Below the pieces are notes generated by a model that was not told the origin of the DNA, did no database searches, and saw nothing but the letters and a program-made list of their open reading frames with translations. 64,000 nucleotides of DNA from Vicinamibacterales bacterium (GTDB taxonomy: Bacteria; Acidobacteriota; Vicinamibacteria; Vicinamibacterales; UBA2999), in assembly GCA_030680175.1 (NCBI GenBank), contig JAUXWO010000050.1, positions 124,001 through 188,000 on the forward strand, written 5' to 3'. Both the position numbers and the translations under genes were made by a program. This document shows, one piece after another, positions 12,059 to 19,826 of the stretch (position 1 is its first letter; the number at the start of each line of letters is the position of its first letter).

Positions 12059-13588
12059 TCAGGCGCCAGGATCAGGGTCGCGGGCCGCATCGACGGCCGG
12101 CAGGTAGAGCTTGAACGTCGTGCCGCGTCCGGGCCGGCTCGACACCGTGATCGCCCCGCCCATCTGCCGCACGAGGCCGTAGACGGTGGCCAGGCCCAGG
12201 CCTGTCCCCCGTCCTGGTTCCTTGGTCGTGAAGAACGGCTCGAAGATCCGCGCCTGGGTGGCGGCGTCCATGCCTTCTCCCGTGTCGGCCACATCGAGGC
12301 AGAGGTAGCTGCCCGGCGGCAGCCCCGTGCGCGACGTCTCAGCGCGCCCGGCCACCAGCACCACGTTCACGGTGCTGAGCGAAATGCGCCCGCCGCCCGA
12401 CACGGCGTCGCGGGCGTTGCTGACGAGGTTGAGCAGCATTTGCTCCACCTGAGCGCGGTCGGCCATCACGTGCGGGAGCGACGGGGCCAGGGCCAGCACC
12501 AGTTCCACGTTGGCGCCCGCCAGGCGCCGCATCATCGGCTCCGCCCGTGTCACCACGCCGTTCAAATCGATCGCCACCGGCTCCACGACCTGCTTGCGGC
12601 TGAAGGCGAGGAGCTGGCGGGTGAGCGAGGCCGCGCGGTCGGCGGACCGGACGATCTCCTCGAGTTCGGCCATGACGGCCGGATCCCGGGAGGTGAGATG
12701 CAGCAGCAGTTCCGCGTTGCCGCGAATCGCCGCGAGCAGGTTGTTGAAGTCGTGCGCGATGCCCCCCGCGAGCCGGCCCACGGCCTCCATCTTCTGCGCC
12801 TGCAGGAGCTGCTCCTCGAGGCGCATCCGGTCGGTGATGTCGCGGGCCACCGCCTGGAAGCCGCGGTAGCGGCCGTCCTCGAACGTCAGCCACGCATTCT
12901 GCCCGAGCCACAGATCGCGGCCGTCGGCCGCGACGACCGGGATCTCGATGTACGACGAGGGCTCGCGCCGTTCGATCTGGCGGATGTAGTGGTTGAAGAT
13001 GGCGGGACGGTAGTCCTCGCGGATGAACTCGGTAAAGCGCCGGTTGATGACCTGATCCGCCGTGAACCCCATCACCCGCAGCCCGGCGGGGTTGACCCAC
13101 TGGAGGTAGCCCTCCTCGTCGGTCTCCATGATGATGTCGTGGGCCTCGGTGACCAGCCGCCGGTAGCGCGCGTCGCGATTACGCTGGTCGGCCTCGGCCG
13201 TCTCGCGGTCGGTGATGTCGTGGAAGGTGATGAGGATCGCGCCGACGCGCGGCTCGTCGAGGAGGTTGCGCACGACGCCCTCGACCGAGCGCCACGACCC
13301 GTCCTCGTGACGGCAGCGGTACTTCCCGACCATCGGGACACCCGGCGCGTTGCGGACGCGCTCGACGAGCGCCTGCCAGTCGGCCAGATCTTCCGACGAC
13401 AGCAGATCGCGCACACGCGAGCCGAGCAGCGCCTCGGCCTGATAGCCCAGCACCTCGCGCGTGGAGGGGCTCGTCCACTGCACGAGGCCTGCGCCATCGA
13501 CGAGCACGACGGCATCCGTGCTGTACTCGGCCAGCGCCGCCAGGCGCGCCTCGTGCGCGCGCTCAGCCACGCGCCTGCTCCACGGCAA
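12059..13588 (-). CDS. PAS-PAS sensor histidine kinase
   Basis: The protein of up to 509 residues has no transmembrane segment and begins with two PAS domains (about 18-130 and 140-265; the second contains [15 protein letters not shown]). A HisKA dimerisation helix follows with the phospho-acceptor in [19 protein letters not shown], then a HATPase_c domain with N box ([14 protein letters not shown]), DTGEGMD, the F box [18 protein letters not shown] and a final [11 protein letters not shown] strand. There is no receiver domain and no adjacent response regulator, so it is an orphan cytosolic kinase. The start is uncertain: TTG at 13588 or GTG at 13570 are both in frame, and no ATG lies nearby. 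Confidence 0.9.
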   Translation of the reverse strand: MPWSRRVAERAHEARLAALAEYSTDAVVLVDGAGLVQWTSPSTREVLGYQAEALLGSRVRDLLSSEDLADWQALVERVRNAPGVPMVGKYRCRHEDGSWRSVEGVVRNLLDEPRVGAILITFHDITDRETAEADQRNRDARYRRLVTEAHDIIMETDEEGYLQWVNPAGLRVMGFTADQVINRRFTEFIREDYRPAIFNHYIRQIERREPSSYIEIPVVAADGRDLWLGQNAWLTFEDGRYRGFQAVARDITDRMRLEEQLLQAQKMEAVGRLAGGIAHDFNNLLAAIRGNAELLLHLTSRDPAVMAELEEIVRSADRAASLTRQLLAFSRKQVVEPVAIDLNGVVTRAEPMMRRLAGANVELVLALAPSLPHVMADRAQVEQMLLNLVSNARDAVSGGGRISLSTVNVVLVAGRAETSRTGLPPGSYLCLDVADTGEGMDAATQARIFEPFFTTKEPGRGTGLGLATVYGLVRQMGGAITVSSRPGRGTTFKLYLPAVDAARDPDPGA

Positions 13589-13689
13589 TTCCCATCGGCC
13601 TGCCTATTCTAATGGAGTGCACGCACCACGCCAGCGTGGCGCCGCGTCTCGACTCGGATGCGTTCCCCTGATAGGCTCCATGAGCCGCC

Positions 13690-14463
13690 GTGCCACATCT
13701 CGTCACCAGCCAGGGCCACCGTCTCGAGTACGCATCGTGGCCACCGCCCGCCTCCTCGACCGCCACACCGATCCTGCTCCTGCACGAAGGGCTGGGCTGC
13801 GTCTCGATGTGGCGGGACTTCCCCGCCGCGCTGGCGGCACGCACGGGACGCCGGGTCGCCGCGTACAGCCGGCTCGGTCACGGTCAGTCGGGACCACGGC
13901 CGGCCCCCCACGGCGTCGGCTTCATGCACGACGAAGCCCGGCAGGTGCTGCCCGAGGTGCTCGACCAGCTGGGCCTCGAACAGGCCGTCCTGCTCGGCCA
14001 CAGCGACGGCGGGTCGATCGCGCTGCTCTTCGCCGCCCTGTACCCCACCCGGGCCACGGCCCTCGTGCTCGAAGCGCCGCACGTCTTCGTCGAGCCGATC
14101 TCGATTGCCAGCATCACGCGGATGAAGGCCGCCTACGCGGCCACGGACCTTCCGGCGCGCCTCGCCAAGTACCACGGGGCGAATACCGAGGGCGCGTTCC
14201 GCGGCTGGAACGACATCTGGCTGCTGCCGGCGTTCGCGGCCTGGAACATCGAGGACGTCCTGCCGGATGTCACCTGCCCCACGCTGGTGCTCCAGGGGAC
14301 AGACGACGAGTACGGGACGGCGCAGCAGGTGGAGGCGATCGCGCGGCAGGCGGGGGGGCGGGTCGAGACCGCGTGGCTCGACGCGTGCGGGCACAGCCCG
14401 CATCGCGATCAACCCGAGGCCGTCCTCACGTCGATCGCGGCGTTCCTCGGCGCCCAAGGATGA
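13690..14463 (+). CDS. Alpha/beta hydrolase
   Basis: The 257-residue protein has a full alpha/beta hydrolase fold. The oxyanion region LLLHEGLGCVSMW, the nucleophile elbow GHSDGGS, the acidic residue in LQGTDDEYG and the catalytic His in DACGHSPH are all visible in order, so an active serine hydrolase is likely. It has no signal peptide and the substrate is unknown. The start is GTG at 13690, chosen because PHLVTSQGHRLEYASW gives a normal first strand; no strong Shine-Dalgarno site is present. An overlapping ATG at 13680 belongs to another frame. A small hypothetical gene follows in the same direction 53 bp downstream. Confidence 0.88.
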   Translation: MPHLVTSQGHRLEYASWPPPASSTATPILLLHEGLGCVSMWRDFPAALAARTGRRVAAYSRLGHGQSGPRPAPHGVGFMHDEARQVLPEVLDQLGLEQAVLLGHSDGGSIALLFAALYPTRATALVLEAPHVFVEPISIASITRMKAAYAATDLPARLAKYHGANTEGAFRGWNDIWLLPAFAAWNIEDVLPDVTCPTLVLQGTDDEYGTAQQVEAIARQAGGRVETAWLDACGHSPHRDQPEAVLTSIAAFLGAQG

Positions 14464-14502
14464 CGCGCCGCCACCGGCTGCCGGCCGGAGCGCGAGTCGG
14501 GG

Positions 14503-14508
14503 TATTCT
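14503..14508 (+). promoter_or_regulatory. -10-like TATTCT eight nt before a start codon
   Basis: TATTCT ends 8 nt upstream of the ATG at 14517, which has no Shine-Dalgarno site. It belongs to the group of possible leaderless starts in this window and is one of the weaker members. Confidence 0.3.
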
Positions 14509-14516
14509 GACCGGGC

Positions 14517-14750
14517 ATGACCGACGCCGAGCGCCAGGAAGTGATGCGCATCATCGACGCCCATGAGCACACGCTCGTCACCTGCCGCGCCTGTGCCGAG
14601 ACCGCCCGCGACCTCGCGTGGGAGGTCAAGCGCGGCGCCGCCCCGTCGCCCGACGCGCTCCGCCAGACCATCGAGGAGGCCGAACGGGTGTTACGCGACC
14701 TCGGCCAGATCGAAGTGGCCATCGCCCAGATGCGCGCCGCGCTCTGGTAG
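14517..14750 (+). CDS. Small hypothetical helical protein
   Basis: The 77-residue, mostly helical protein has two cysteines as CRAC in the first third and a heptad-like C-terminal helix (TIEEAERVLRDLGQIEVAIAQMRAALW). I do not recognise a family. Codon use matches the neighbours and the frame is bounded tightly between two genes: it ends 3 bp before the convergent DUF1028 gene stop. It could be a small cytosolic adaptor; nothing more can be said. Confidence 0.55.
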   Translation: MTDAERQEVMRIIDAHEHTLVTCRACAETARDLAWEVKRGAAPSPDALRQTIEEAERVLRDLGQIEVAIAQMRAALW

Positions 14751-14753
14751 GCG

Positions 14754-15647
14754 TCAGTCCGGCGCGGCCTCGCGCCACCCGCTCGACGCGCGCCACTGGT
14801 CGTAGCGAATCCGCAGCGTCTTGACGGGGTTGGCGTTCTCGTGGCCCTGGATGTCGGCGTTGCTGGCCGTGACGTACATCGTGTAGCGGCCGTTGTTGTA
14901 CGAGTCGCCGACGGTGTTGCTCGACTCCGCCATCAGGATGTAGGCCACGTGCGACGTCTTGCCGTCGCACGCGACGGCCGCGGATCGCGGCTCGGACTCG
15001 CAGCTGCACCGGCTGTCGCCGCCGCGGGCATCGGCCACCTCCATCGCCGCCATCACGCGATCGGGCAGCGCCCCCTCCGCGGCGATGAACGCCTCCACGG
15101 CCTCGGTGACCACGGCCTCGCTCGCGAGGATGTTGCCCTGCACGGAGAAGTAGATGCCGGTCCCGGGCACGTGCCCCTGCCGGTCGAGCGACGCCTGCCC
15201 GTTCTTCGCCCCGGAGAACCCGGCGCTGCGGCCCTGGAGGTCCACGATGGCGAACTGCCGGACCTCGAGGTTCGGATCGGACCGGAGCATCTGGATGATG
15301 ACGGCCGGCTCCGTGCCCTTCCGCAGCTCCTCGTAGATGAGCATCTGGTTCTGGCGGGTGAGGTCCACACCGGCCTGCGCGGCCGCGACCGCCTTGCCGG
15401 GCGCCACGATCGCCTGGATGTCCATCAGGTCGCGTGCCGGAAACGTCGCGAAGCGCTCCTGCGCCACGCACGTCGCCGACGAGATCACGACGATCCCGGT
15501 GCGCTGATCGACGGCGATGACCGACCATGTGGCCCACGCCGGCGCGACCCCGGCCAGCAGGAACGCCGCGACCAGCACCGCGCGCAGGCCGGACACCACG
15601 CGTCCCGCCCCCTGCTCCACCATCTCCATACGTCGTCCCGTCTGCAT
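14754..15647 (-). CDS. Secreted DUF1028 family protein
   Basis: The protein of up to 297 residues has an N-terminal signal peptide (VVSGLRAVLVAAFLLAGVAPAWA, cleaved near residue 39). The mature start, TWSVIAVDQRTGIVVISSATC, is the characteristic beginning of DUF1028, a family predicted to have an Ntn-hydrolase-like fold, where the mature N-terminal Thr could be the nucleophile. GKAVAAAQAGVDLTRQNQM and GAKNGQASLDRQGHVPGTG are further conserved blocks. The biochemical role is not known. An internal ATG at 15629 is a plausible alternative start. It sits 5 bp after the DUF6526 gene and is probably co-transcribed with it. Confidence 0.85.
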   Translation of the reverse strand: MQTGRRMEMVEQGAGRVVSGLRAVLVAAFLLAGVAPAWATWSVIAVDQRTGIVVISSATCVAQERFATFPARDLMDIQAIVAPGKAVAAAQAGVDLTRQNQMLIYEELRKGTEPAVIIQMLRSDPNLEVRQFAIVDLQGRSAGFSGAKNGQASLDRQGHVPGTGIYFSVQGNILASEAVVTEAVEAFIAAEGALPDRVMAAMEVADARGGDSRCSCESEPRSAAVACDGKTSHVAYILMAESSNTVGDSYNNGRYTMYVTASNADIQGHENANPVKTLRIRYDQWRASSGWREAAPD

Positions 15648-15652
15648 CGTCG

Positions 15653-16069
15653 CTACGTCCTCAGGTAGTCCGGCTGCCAGTTGGTGATCGCCTTCTTGAT
15701 GTCGGCCGGCTTCAGGTTCTCGGCGGATGTCCGCTCGACAAGTGCCGGCAGCTCCTCGTCGCCCGCGAACCGGAGCGCGGCCACCTGCTTCGGGCGCAGC
15801 CGGGCCAGCAACGCCTGCTGGGGCGCCGCCAGGATCTTCTCGCCCCGGATCTGCATCTCGAGCCTGATGATCCGGTCCTGCAGCGTCGTCGTGTAGAGCC
15901 GGCTGATCGAGGTGAGCGTCACCACCGACAGCGTGAGCGCCAGCAGGCCGATGTCCCGGGCGCTGCCCGTCCCCCCCCCGACGAAGATGCCGAGCGCCAG
16001 CAGGCAGAGCGCCGACGCAATGTAGGTGGGCACCGGGTGGTGCATGTGGTTCGAGTAGTCCTGGGTCAT
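15653..16069 (-). CDS. DUF6526 family membrane protein
   Basis: The 138-residue protein starts MTQDYSNHMHHPVPTYIA, typical of the DUF6526 family, followed by two hydrophobic segments (about 16-36 and 42-58) and a charged cytosolic C-terminal half (RIIRLEMQIRGEKILAA). A family role is not established. Its upstream region is a short CTATCGGCTATCAGCGATC repeat and lacks an obvious Shine-Dalgarno site. The DUF1028 gene follows 5 bp downstream. Confidence 0.75.
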   Translation of the reverse strand: MTQDYSNHMHHPVPTYIASALCLLALGIFVGGGTGSARDIGLLALTLSVVTLTSISRLYTTTLQDRIIRLEMQIRGEKILAAPQQALLARLRPKQVAALRFAGDEELPALVERTSAENLKPADIKKAITNWQPDYLRT

Positions 16070-16076
16070 ACGGTGG

Positions 16077-16112
16077 GCTTTCGGCTATCGGCTATCAGCG
16101 ATCAGCTCCCGG
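16077..16112. repeat. CGGCTATCAGCGATCAGC-type intergenic repeat
   Basis: A short copy of the CTATCGGCTATCAGC family fills the gap between the MBL-fold gene and the DUF6526 gene. Other copies lie at 18206-18255, 27440-27545, 28015-28065 and 29900-29980. Confidence 0.65.
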
Positions 16113-16114
16113 CG

Positions 16115-17050
16115 CTACTGCAGCTTGCCGTCGAGTTCGTCGTACACCTTGCGAATCGCGATGATGTCCTGCGAGTCGGCCAGGAACCACTCCGCGTACG
16201 GACCCCAGTTGGCCTTCGCGCGCGCCTCGTCCGGCGGGAGGCCCGCCTTGTGGAGACGCGTGGCCTCGGCGATCACCGCGCGAAGGGCCTGCTGGAACTC
16301 GACGAGCTCCTCGCGCGACGCCTTCGCCTCCTCGATGAAGCCGTGCCCCGGGACGAAGCGGTCGACCGGCAGCGCCAGCGCCTTGTCGAGCATCGCCACC
16401 CACTCGCTCGGGTAGGCGGACCGCATCGCCGGAAACACCCGGTTCAGGAACGCCTCGCTCATGAACAGGATGCGCTCCTTCGGCAGCAGCACGTGCAGGT
16501 CGCCGGCCGTGTGCCCGCGGCCGAGGAACAGCACCTGGACCTCGATGCCCCCCACGTTGAGGACTTCGCGGTCGCCCGTCATCGCCGTCGGTGGTATGAC
16601 GACCGGCGGCGCGTTCGGGTTGCGGTTGGGGTTGGCGGCATCCCGCTCCATCTGCGCCTTGGACACGGGATGGACGATGTAGGTGATGTCTTTGGGAAGG
16701 ACGGAGTTGCCGGCCGTGTGGTCGCCGTGATCGGACCCCACGACGTACCACTTCACGGGCAGCGGCGTGATCTTCCGGATATGGTCCAGCATCGTCTGGG
16801 TCGCCGCGGGACTGCCCTGCCCGTCGGCGATCAGGACGCCGTCGGTGCCCACCACGAACAGGCTCACGGTCGTGAAGCCGGGGTTGCGGATCTCCTCGTA
16901 GCCGTAGACGTTCTCGGCGAGCTTGATGACACGGGGGAAGTCGCTCAGCTGGTGCCCGCGCTTCTCGGGAAACGCGGTGCGGGGCTGCGCGGCGGCGGGC
17001 AGGGCGGCCACCAGCACGGCGGCGGCGATCAGGGCGGTCAGGCGGTACAT
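16115..17050 (-). CDS. Secreted MBL-fold protein with altered metal site
   Basis: The 311-residue protein has a signal peptide (LTALIAAAVLVAALPAAAQP) and a metallo-beta-lactamase fold. The canonical HxHxDH motif reads GSDHGDHTAGN: the first His is replaced by Ser while the second His, Asp and third His remain. The next His (FLGRGHTAGDL) and the last one (VPGHGF) are present, but the bridging Asp position reads MSEAFLN, so Glu may substitute. It is closest to periplasmic quinoprotein-relay or SoxH-like MBL proteins. With part of site 1 missing, it may bind one metal or have other ligands. The ATG at 17050 has GGAGG 8 nt upstream; a GTG at 17056 is less likely. Confidence 0.85.
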   Translation of the reverse strand: MYRLTALIAAAVLVAALPAAAQPRTAFPEKRGHQLSDFPRVIKLAENVYGYEEIRNPGFTTVSLFVVGTDGVLIADGQGSPAATQTMLDHIRKITPLPVKWYVVGSDHGDHTAGNSVLPKDITYIVHPVSKAQMERDAANPNRNPNAPPVVIPPTAMTGDREVLNVGGIEVQVLFLGRGHTAGDLHVLLPKERILFMSEAFLNRVFPAMRSAYPSEWVAMLDKALALPVDRFVPGHGFIEEAKASREELVEFQQALRAVIAEATRLHKAGLPPDEARAKANWGPYAEWFLADSQDIIAIRKVYDELDGKLQ

Positions 17051-17144
17051 ACGCACGTCCTCCAGGCCGCCGATGGTAGCACGGGGGGCGCGGACGTACG
17101 GACGGGGTGGCGGCGGGCGCGTGTGCCCGCCGCCGCCGCGGCGT

Positions 17145-18176
17145 CTAGCGGCCGTCGATGATCTTGCCGATGCCGAACGCCTTGTCGAGGATGGACCCTT
17201 CGCCCTGGCGGTTGCCGCCGGTCTGGGGCGCGGCCTTGTAGATGCGATCCGCGAGCCGGCTGAACGGCAGCGACTGCAGCCACACCTTGCCGGGGCCCGT
17301 CAGCGTGGCGTAGAAGATGCCCTCGCCGCCGAAGAGGGCCGTCTTGATGCTGCCGACGAACTGGATGTCGTAGTTCACGCTCGGCTGGAGCGCCACGAGG
17401 CAGCCCGTGTCGACGCGCAGGGTCTGCCCCTGGCCAAGTTCGAGGCTGTGGATGGAGCCACCGGCGTGGACGAAGCAGAGGCCGTCGCCCTCGAGCTTCT
17501 GCATGATGAAGCCCTCGCCGCCGAACAGGCCCACGCCGATCTTCCGCTGGAACGCGATGCCCACCGACACCCCGCGGGCCGCGCACAGGAACGAGTCCTT
17601 CTGGCAGATGAGCGTGCCGCCCATGGCCTTCAGGTCCATGGGGATGATCTTGCCAGCGAAGGGCGCGGCAAACGCGACGCGCTCCTTGCCCGTGCTGCGG
17701 TTCTGGAAGGCCGTCATGAACAGGCTCTCCCGCGTCAGCACGCGCTTGCCCGCCGACACGATCGCGTCGAGCACGCCGGTGCCCTGCTGCTCGCTGCCAT
17801 CGCCGAAGATGGTCTCCATCTGAATGCCGGGCGTCATGTACATGAAGACGCCGGCTTCCGCGACGGCGCTCTCCCCGGGATCGAGCTCGACCTCGACGAA
17901 CTGCATCTCGTTGCCGTGGATGGTGAAGTCGATGTCGTGCGCGCGGCGGCCCGGCACGGCCGGCGGCGTCTGGGTGCCGGACGCGGCGGCCCCGCCCAGG
18001 AACGGGGCGAACGCCGGCACGTCCTTGATCGCCTGCCAGTTGGCCATGCCCGCGGTGAAGACGAGCGTCGACTGGTCGATGCTGCCGTTGCGCAGGTTCG
18101 CGATGATCTCGTCCTGCGTGACGGGTCCGACCTGGTGCCCGCCGATGGCCATGTACCACTGCTGTGCGCCGTACAT
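17145..18176 (-). CDS. GYF-domain / AIM24 (TIGR00266) family protein
   Basis: The 343-residue protein has an N-terminal GYF_2-type domain (residues 5-60; WYMAIGGHQVGPVTQDEI and WQAIKDVPAF), a short Pro-rich linker, and an AIM24/TIGR00266 beta-rich domain (80-330) with repeated GGEG blocks (LFGGEGFIMQKLEGDG, LFGGEGIFYATLTGPG). There is no signal peptide. GYF-like domains are protein-interaction modules and AIM24 proteins are widespread without a firm function; a role in membrane or stress-linked assemblies is only suggested by the neighbouring TerB-like gene. The ATG at 18176 is preceded by GAGGAACC. Confidence 0.88.
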   Translation of the reverse strand: MYGAQQWYMAIGGHQVGPVTQDEIIANLRNGSIDQSTLVFTAGMANWQAIKDVPAFAPFLGGAAASGTQTPPAVPGRRAHDIDFTIHGNEMQFVEVELDPGESAVAEAGVFMYMTPGIQMETIFGDGSEQQGTGVLDAIVSAGKRVLTRESLFMTAFQNRSTGKERVAFAAPFAGKIIPMDLKAMGGTLICQKDSFLCAARGVSVGIAFQRKIGVGLFGGEGFIMQKLEGDGLCFVHAGGSIHSLELGQGQTLRVDTGCLVALQPSVNYDIQFVGSIKTALFGGEGIFYATLTGPGKVWLQSLPFSRLADRIYKAAPQTGGNRQGEGSILDKAFGIGKIIDGR

Positions 18177-18205
18177 TGTTGGTTCCTCGCTGGTGGTTCG
18201 GACTC

Positions 18206-18255
18206 GGATCGAAGCGATCAGCTATCGGCTGTCAGCTATCAGCTCTCGGCTTCCG
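18206..18255. repeat. CTATCGGCTGTCAGC repeat touching the TerB-like gene end
   Basis: ATCAGCTATCGGCTGTCAGCTATCAGCTCTCGGC repetition fills the gap between the AIM24 and TerB-like genes and covers the stop codon of the latter, so its final residues are repeat-encoded. Confidence 0.65.
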
Positions 18256-18976
18256 GCGTTCCGCTTGTGGCGGCGTCAATATCAGCGGCTGTTTCTGATT
18301 CCAGCCGCGCGACGGTGGCGGGGTCGAGGCCGAGCTGGTGCGCGAGCTGCGCCAGGTAGATGCGCTCGGCGCCCGTCACGCTTTCGTCGGCGCGCACGAT
18401 CGTGAACGCCAGGATGTAGAGGTCGTGCTTGCGCACCTCCTCGTCCACCCCGGCGACGATGGCGGCGAGCGGCTGCGGGGCGGCGAGTTCGACCTCGACG
18501 AGGGACTCGAAGCCCGCGTCGCGGGCATGGCCGAGGATCAGCGCGCGTTCAGCGGCGCTCAGCGTGCCATCCGCCCGCGCCGCGGACACGGCGAGCCGGA
18601 TGATGCGGAGCAGGTCTGCAGGCACTCCGTGCGGCGTCAGCGCCGACAGGTCCGCCGCGGCCCCGGGAATCGGCGGCACCGTGGCCGCCTGTGGCGCGGC
18701 ACCCGCCTTCGCCGAGGCTTCGGCGGGCAAGCCCGCGGCACCCACGGCACCCGCAACACCCGCAGCACCCCAGGGACCCGCGGCACCGGCGTTTTGCCCC
18801 TTCACCGAATCGTAGATGCCCCAGGCGAGGCCCACGCCGGCCAGGAGCGTGCTGGCGGTGAGGAAGCCCTTCTGCCCGCCCAGGAAGTTGGCGGCCTTGC
18901 TGGCGCGCTTCCGTCCGGTGTGTCCCAGCACGCTGCGCATGAACACGCCGATCAGTTCGTCCGCATCCACCTTCAC
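18239..18976 (-). CDS. TerB-like (DUF533/YebE-type) protein
   Basis: The 245-residue protein has an N-terminal charged segment with a glycine-rich hydrophobic stretch (FLTASTLLAGVGLAWGIYDSV), a low-complexity Ala/Gly/Pro linker (about 60-100), and a C-terminal TerB-like all-helical domain (about 120-235; LAVSAARADGTLSAAERALIL and AFTIVRADESVTGAERIYL hold the two acidic metal-binding-like segments). The family is linked to tellurite and stress responses, but members serve many roles. The linker is encoded by repeat DNA (18710-18800). The start is GTG at 18976 with GGGAGGA 5 nt upstream. It is probably in an operon with the GYF-AIM24 gene downstream. Confidence 0.8.
   Translation of the reverse strand: MKVDADELIGVFMRSVLGHTGRKRASKAANFLGGQKGFLTASTLLAGVGLAWGIYDSVKGQNAGAAGPWGAAGVAGAVGAAGLPAEASAKAGAAPQAATVPPIPGAAADLSALTPHGVPADLLRIIRLAVSAARADGTLSAAERALILGHARDAGFESLVEVELAAPQPLAAIVAGVDEEVRKHDLYILAFTIVRADESVTGAERIYLAQLAHQLGLDPATVARLESETAADIDAATSGTPEAES
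18710..18800. repeat. Intragenic palindromic and GGCACCCGC tandem repeat in the TerB-like gene
   Basis: Two short palindromes (CGCCGAGGCTTCGGCG and GCGGGCAAGCCCGC) are followed by about five 9-bp units of the form GGCACCCGC. They encode the Ala/Gly/Pro linker between the hydrophobic segment and the TerB domain. Confidence 0.6.
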
Positions 18977-19052
18977 GCCGTTCCTCCCACGAGAGAATAC
19001 TGTGTTCGGGCGCCGCGGGTTCCGTCAAGCGGGCTGAACGGCCCGTCAGGAA

Positions 19053-19071
19053 GAATTCAGGTGTCCTGAAT
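19053..19071. promoter_or_regulatory. Candidate response-regulator site upstream of the two-component operon
   Basis: ATTCAGG-TGT-CCTGAAT is a perfect 7-bp inverted repeat, 44 bp before the regulator start at 19116. Its left half extends to the 9-mer GAATTCAGG, which recurs at 21234 before the cytochrome operon. Autoregulation by the response regulator is inferred. Confidence 0.5.
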
Positions 19072-19115
19072 CCGGGCGGCGCGGTATCGTGCAGGGACAG
19101 CGCCCCGATCGGCGC

Positions 19116-19826
19116 ATGACGGTCAGTGTGATGTCCAGCGCTCGCGTCCTGATCATCGAAGACGACATCAAGGTCGCCGGGGCCGTGCGCAGCGGCCTGG
19201 CGGCGGAAGGCTACGACGCCGTGGTGTCGCGGACAGGCGAGGACGGCTACTTCCGCGCCACGACCGAGCCGTTCGACGCGATCCTGCTGGACGTGGGATT
19301 GCCGGAACGGGACGGCCTCTCCATCCTGTCCGGCCTGCGATCGCAGGGCTTCACCACGCCCGTCCTGATTCTCACGGCCCGGGACGCGGTGGAGGATCGG
19401 GTGACCGGCCTCGACGCGGGCGCGGACGACTACCTCGTCAAGCCATTTGCCTTCGCCGAGCTGCTGGCGCGCCTGCGGGTCCTGCTGCGACGCGGGCGCC
19501 CGGAAGAGGCCCTCAGGGTGCGCATCGCCGATCTCGAAGTCGACCCGGTCGCGCACAGCGTGCAGCGGGCCGGCCGGCCGGTGGAGCTCACGGCGCGCGA
19601 GTTCGATCTCCTCGCCTACCTCGTGCGCCATCAGGGGCATGTGGTGTCGCGGGAGATGCTGGCCCAGGACGTCTGGCACGAGCCGTCGCGCGGCACGCCG
19701 CTCGACAACGTGATCGACGTGCACCTCGCGCGCCTGCGCAAGAAGGTGGACCAGGACCACGGTGTGCGGCTGATCCACACCATCCGGGGCGTCGGCTTCG
19801 TCGTCCGGGAGGGCGAGCCCGGGTGA
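19116..19826 (+). CDS. OmpR/PhoB-family response regulator
   Basis: The protein of about 236 residues has a receiver domain (acidic pocket IIEDD, phospho-acceptor Asp59 in LLDVGLPE, conserved Thr in LILTARD and Lys in YLVKPF) and a C-terminal winged-helix DNA-binding domain (LTAREFDLLAYLVRHQGHVVSREML, ending NVIDVHLARLRKKVDQ). It controls transcription when phosphorylated by the kinase encoded immediately downstream, whose GTG start overlaps this stop by 4 bp. The frame is open from 19089; ATG at 19116 or 19131 are the likely starts. Its neighbours suggest that it governs the decaheme cytochrome and porin genes. Confidence 0.95.
   Translation: MTVSVMSSARVLIIEDDIKVAGAVRSGLAAEGYDAVVSRTGEDGYFRATTEPFDAILLDVGLPERDGLSILSGLRSQGFTTPVLILTARDAVEDRVTGLDAGADDYLVKPFAFAELLARLRVLLRRGRPEEALRVRIADLEVDPVAHSVQRAGRPVELTAREFDLLAYLVRHQGHVVSREMLAQDVWHEPSRGTPLDNVIDVHLARLRKKVDQDHGVRLIHTIRGVGFVVREGEPG

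Noticed and set aside
13608-13613. TAGAAT on the minus strand as promoter for the PAS kinase
   Set aside because: A fair hexamer, but the start of the kinase is uncertain and no -35 is visible, so a feature is not justified.
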